A DNA stretch of 5,117 nt from Faecalicatena sp. (GTDB taxonomy: Bacteria; Bacillota; Clostridia; Lachnospirales; Lachnospiraceae): contig VSNK01000354.1 in assembly GCA_009774255.1 (NCBI GenBank), forward strand, positions 1-5,117, written 5' to 3'. The notes below the pieces were generated by a model, which did not search any database, was not told the DNA's origin, and was given only the letters and a program-made list of their open reading frames with translations. Position 1 is the stretch's first letter. The number at the start of each line of letters is the position of its first letter. Below, one piece after another: positions 5,109 to 5,117 of this stretch. The position numbers were made by a program, and so were the translations under genes.

Positions 5109-5117
5109 TACTCATTA

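Noticed and set aside
1..5117. CRISPR arrays, tRNA or rRNA genes, insertion sequences and known riboswitch cores
   Set aside because: No regularly spaced direct repeats, no tRNA-like fold with TTCGA-type loop, no transposase motifs and no recognisable riboswitch core were seen in the window.

Overview
The window looks like the flagellin region of a Gram-positive gut anaerobe, most likely a Lachnospiraceae-type clostridium. Three things point there: the flagellin ends, the AGGAGG-type ribosome sites with A/T-rich promoters, and a CDP-glycerol-transferase-family protein of the kind common in that group. The family-level assignment is inference.

Three genes lie on the minus strand, so transcription reads from high to low coordinates. 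First is a short flagellin of 280 residues (4586 to 3744) with intact D0/D1 ends and almost no variable domain. Next is a 679-residue family 2 glycosyltransferase with a long helical, TPR-like C-terminal part (3541 to 1502). Last is a protein of the CDP-glycerol glycerophosphotransferase family (1238 to 1), which runs off the left edge after 412 codons without a stop. The order flagellin, glycosyltransferase, phosphotransferase matches the Clostridioides difficile 'type A' flagellin-modification locus (fliC, CD0240 ... CD0244). The likely joint role is to decorate flagellin with a sugar and then extend it through a phosphodiester-linked group. That role is inferred from family and order.

The gaps between these genes are structured. 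The flagellin leader (4587 to about 4651) has a small hairpin with GGA in its hexaloop, followed about 20 nt later by a GGA-rich Shine-Dalgarno. This is the layout expected of a two-site CsrA target. Between flagellin and the glycosyltransferase (3542-3743) are a terminator hairpin and two further inverted repeats that overlap it and exclude it, so read-through may be adjustable. Between the glycosyltransferase and the phosphotransferase (1239-1501) are a hairpin, an 18-bp A/T palindrome and a possible separate promoter.

The right end (about 4600-5117) has no convincing gene. Its left part drives flagellin leftwards. Its right part carries up to three rightward promoter-like sequences, an inverted repeat that masks a Shine-Dalgarno-like sequence, and a ribosome-site-like sequence at the very edge. 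A divergent gene probably starts at or just past 5117.
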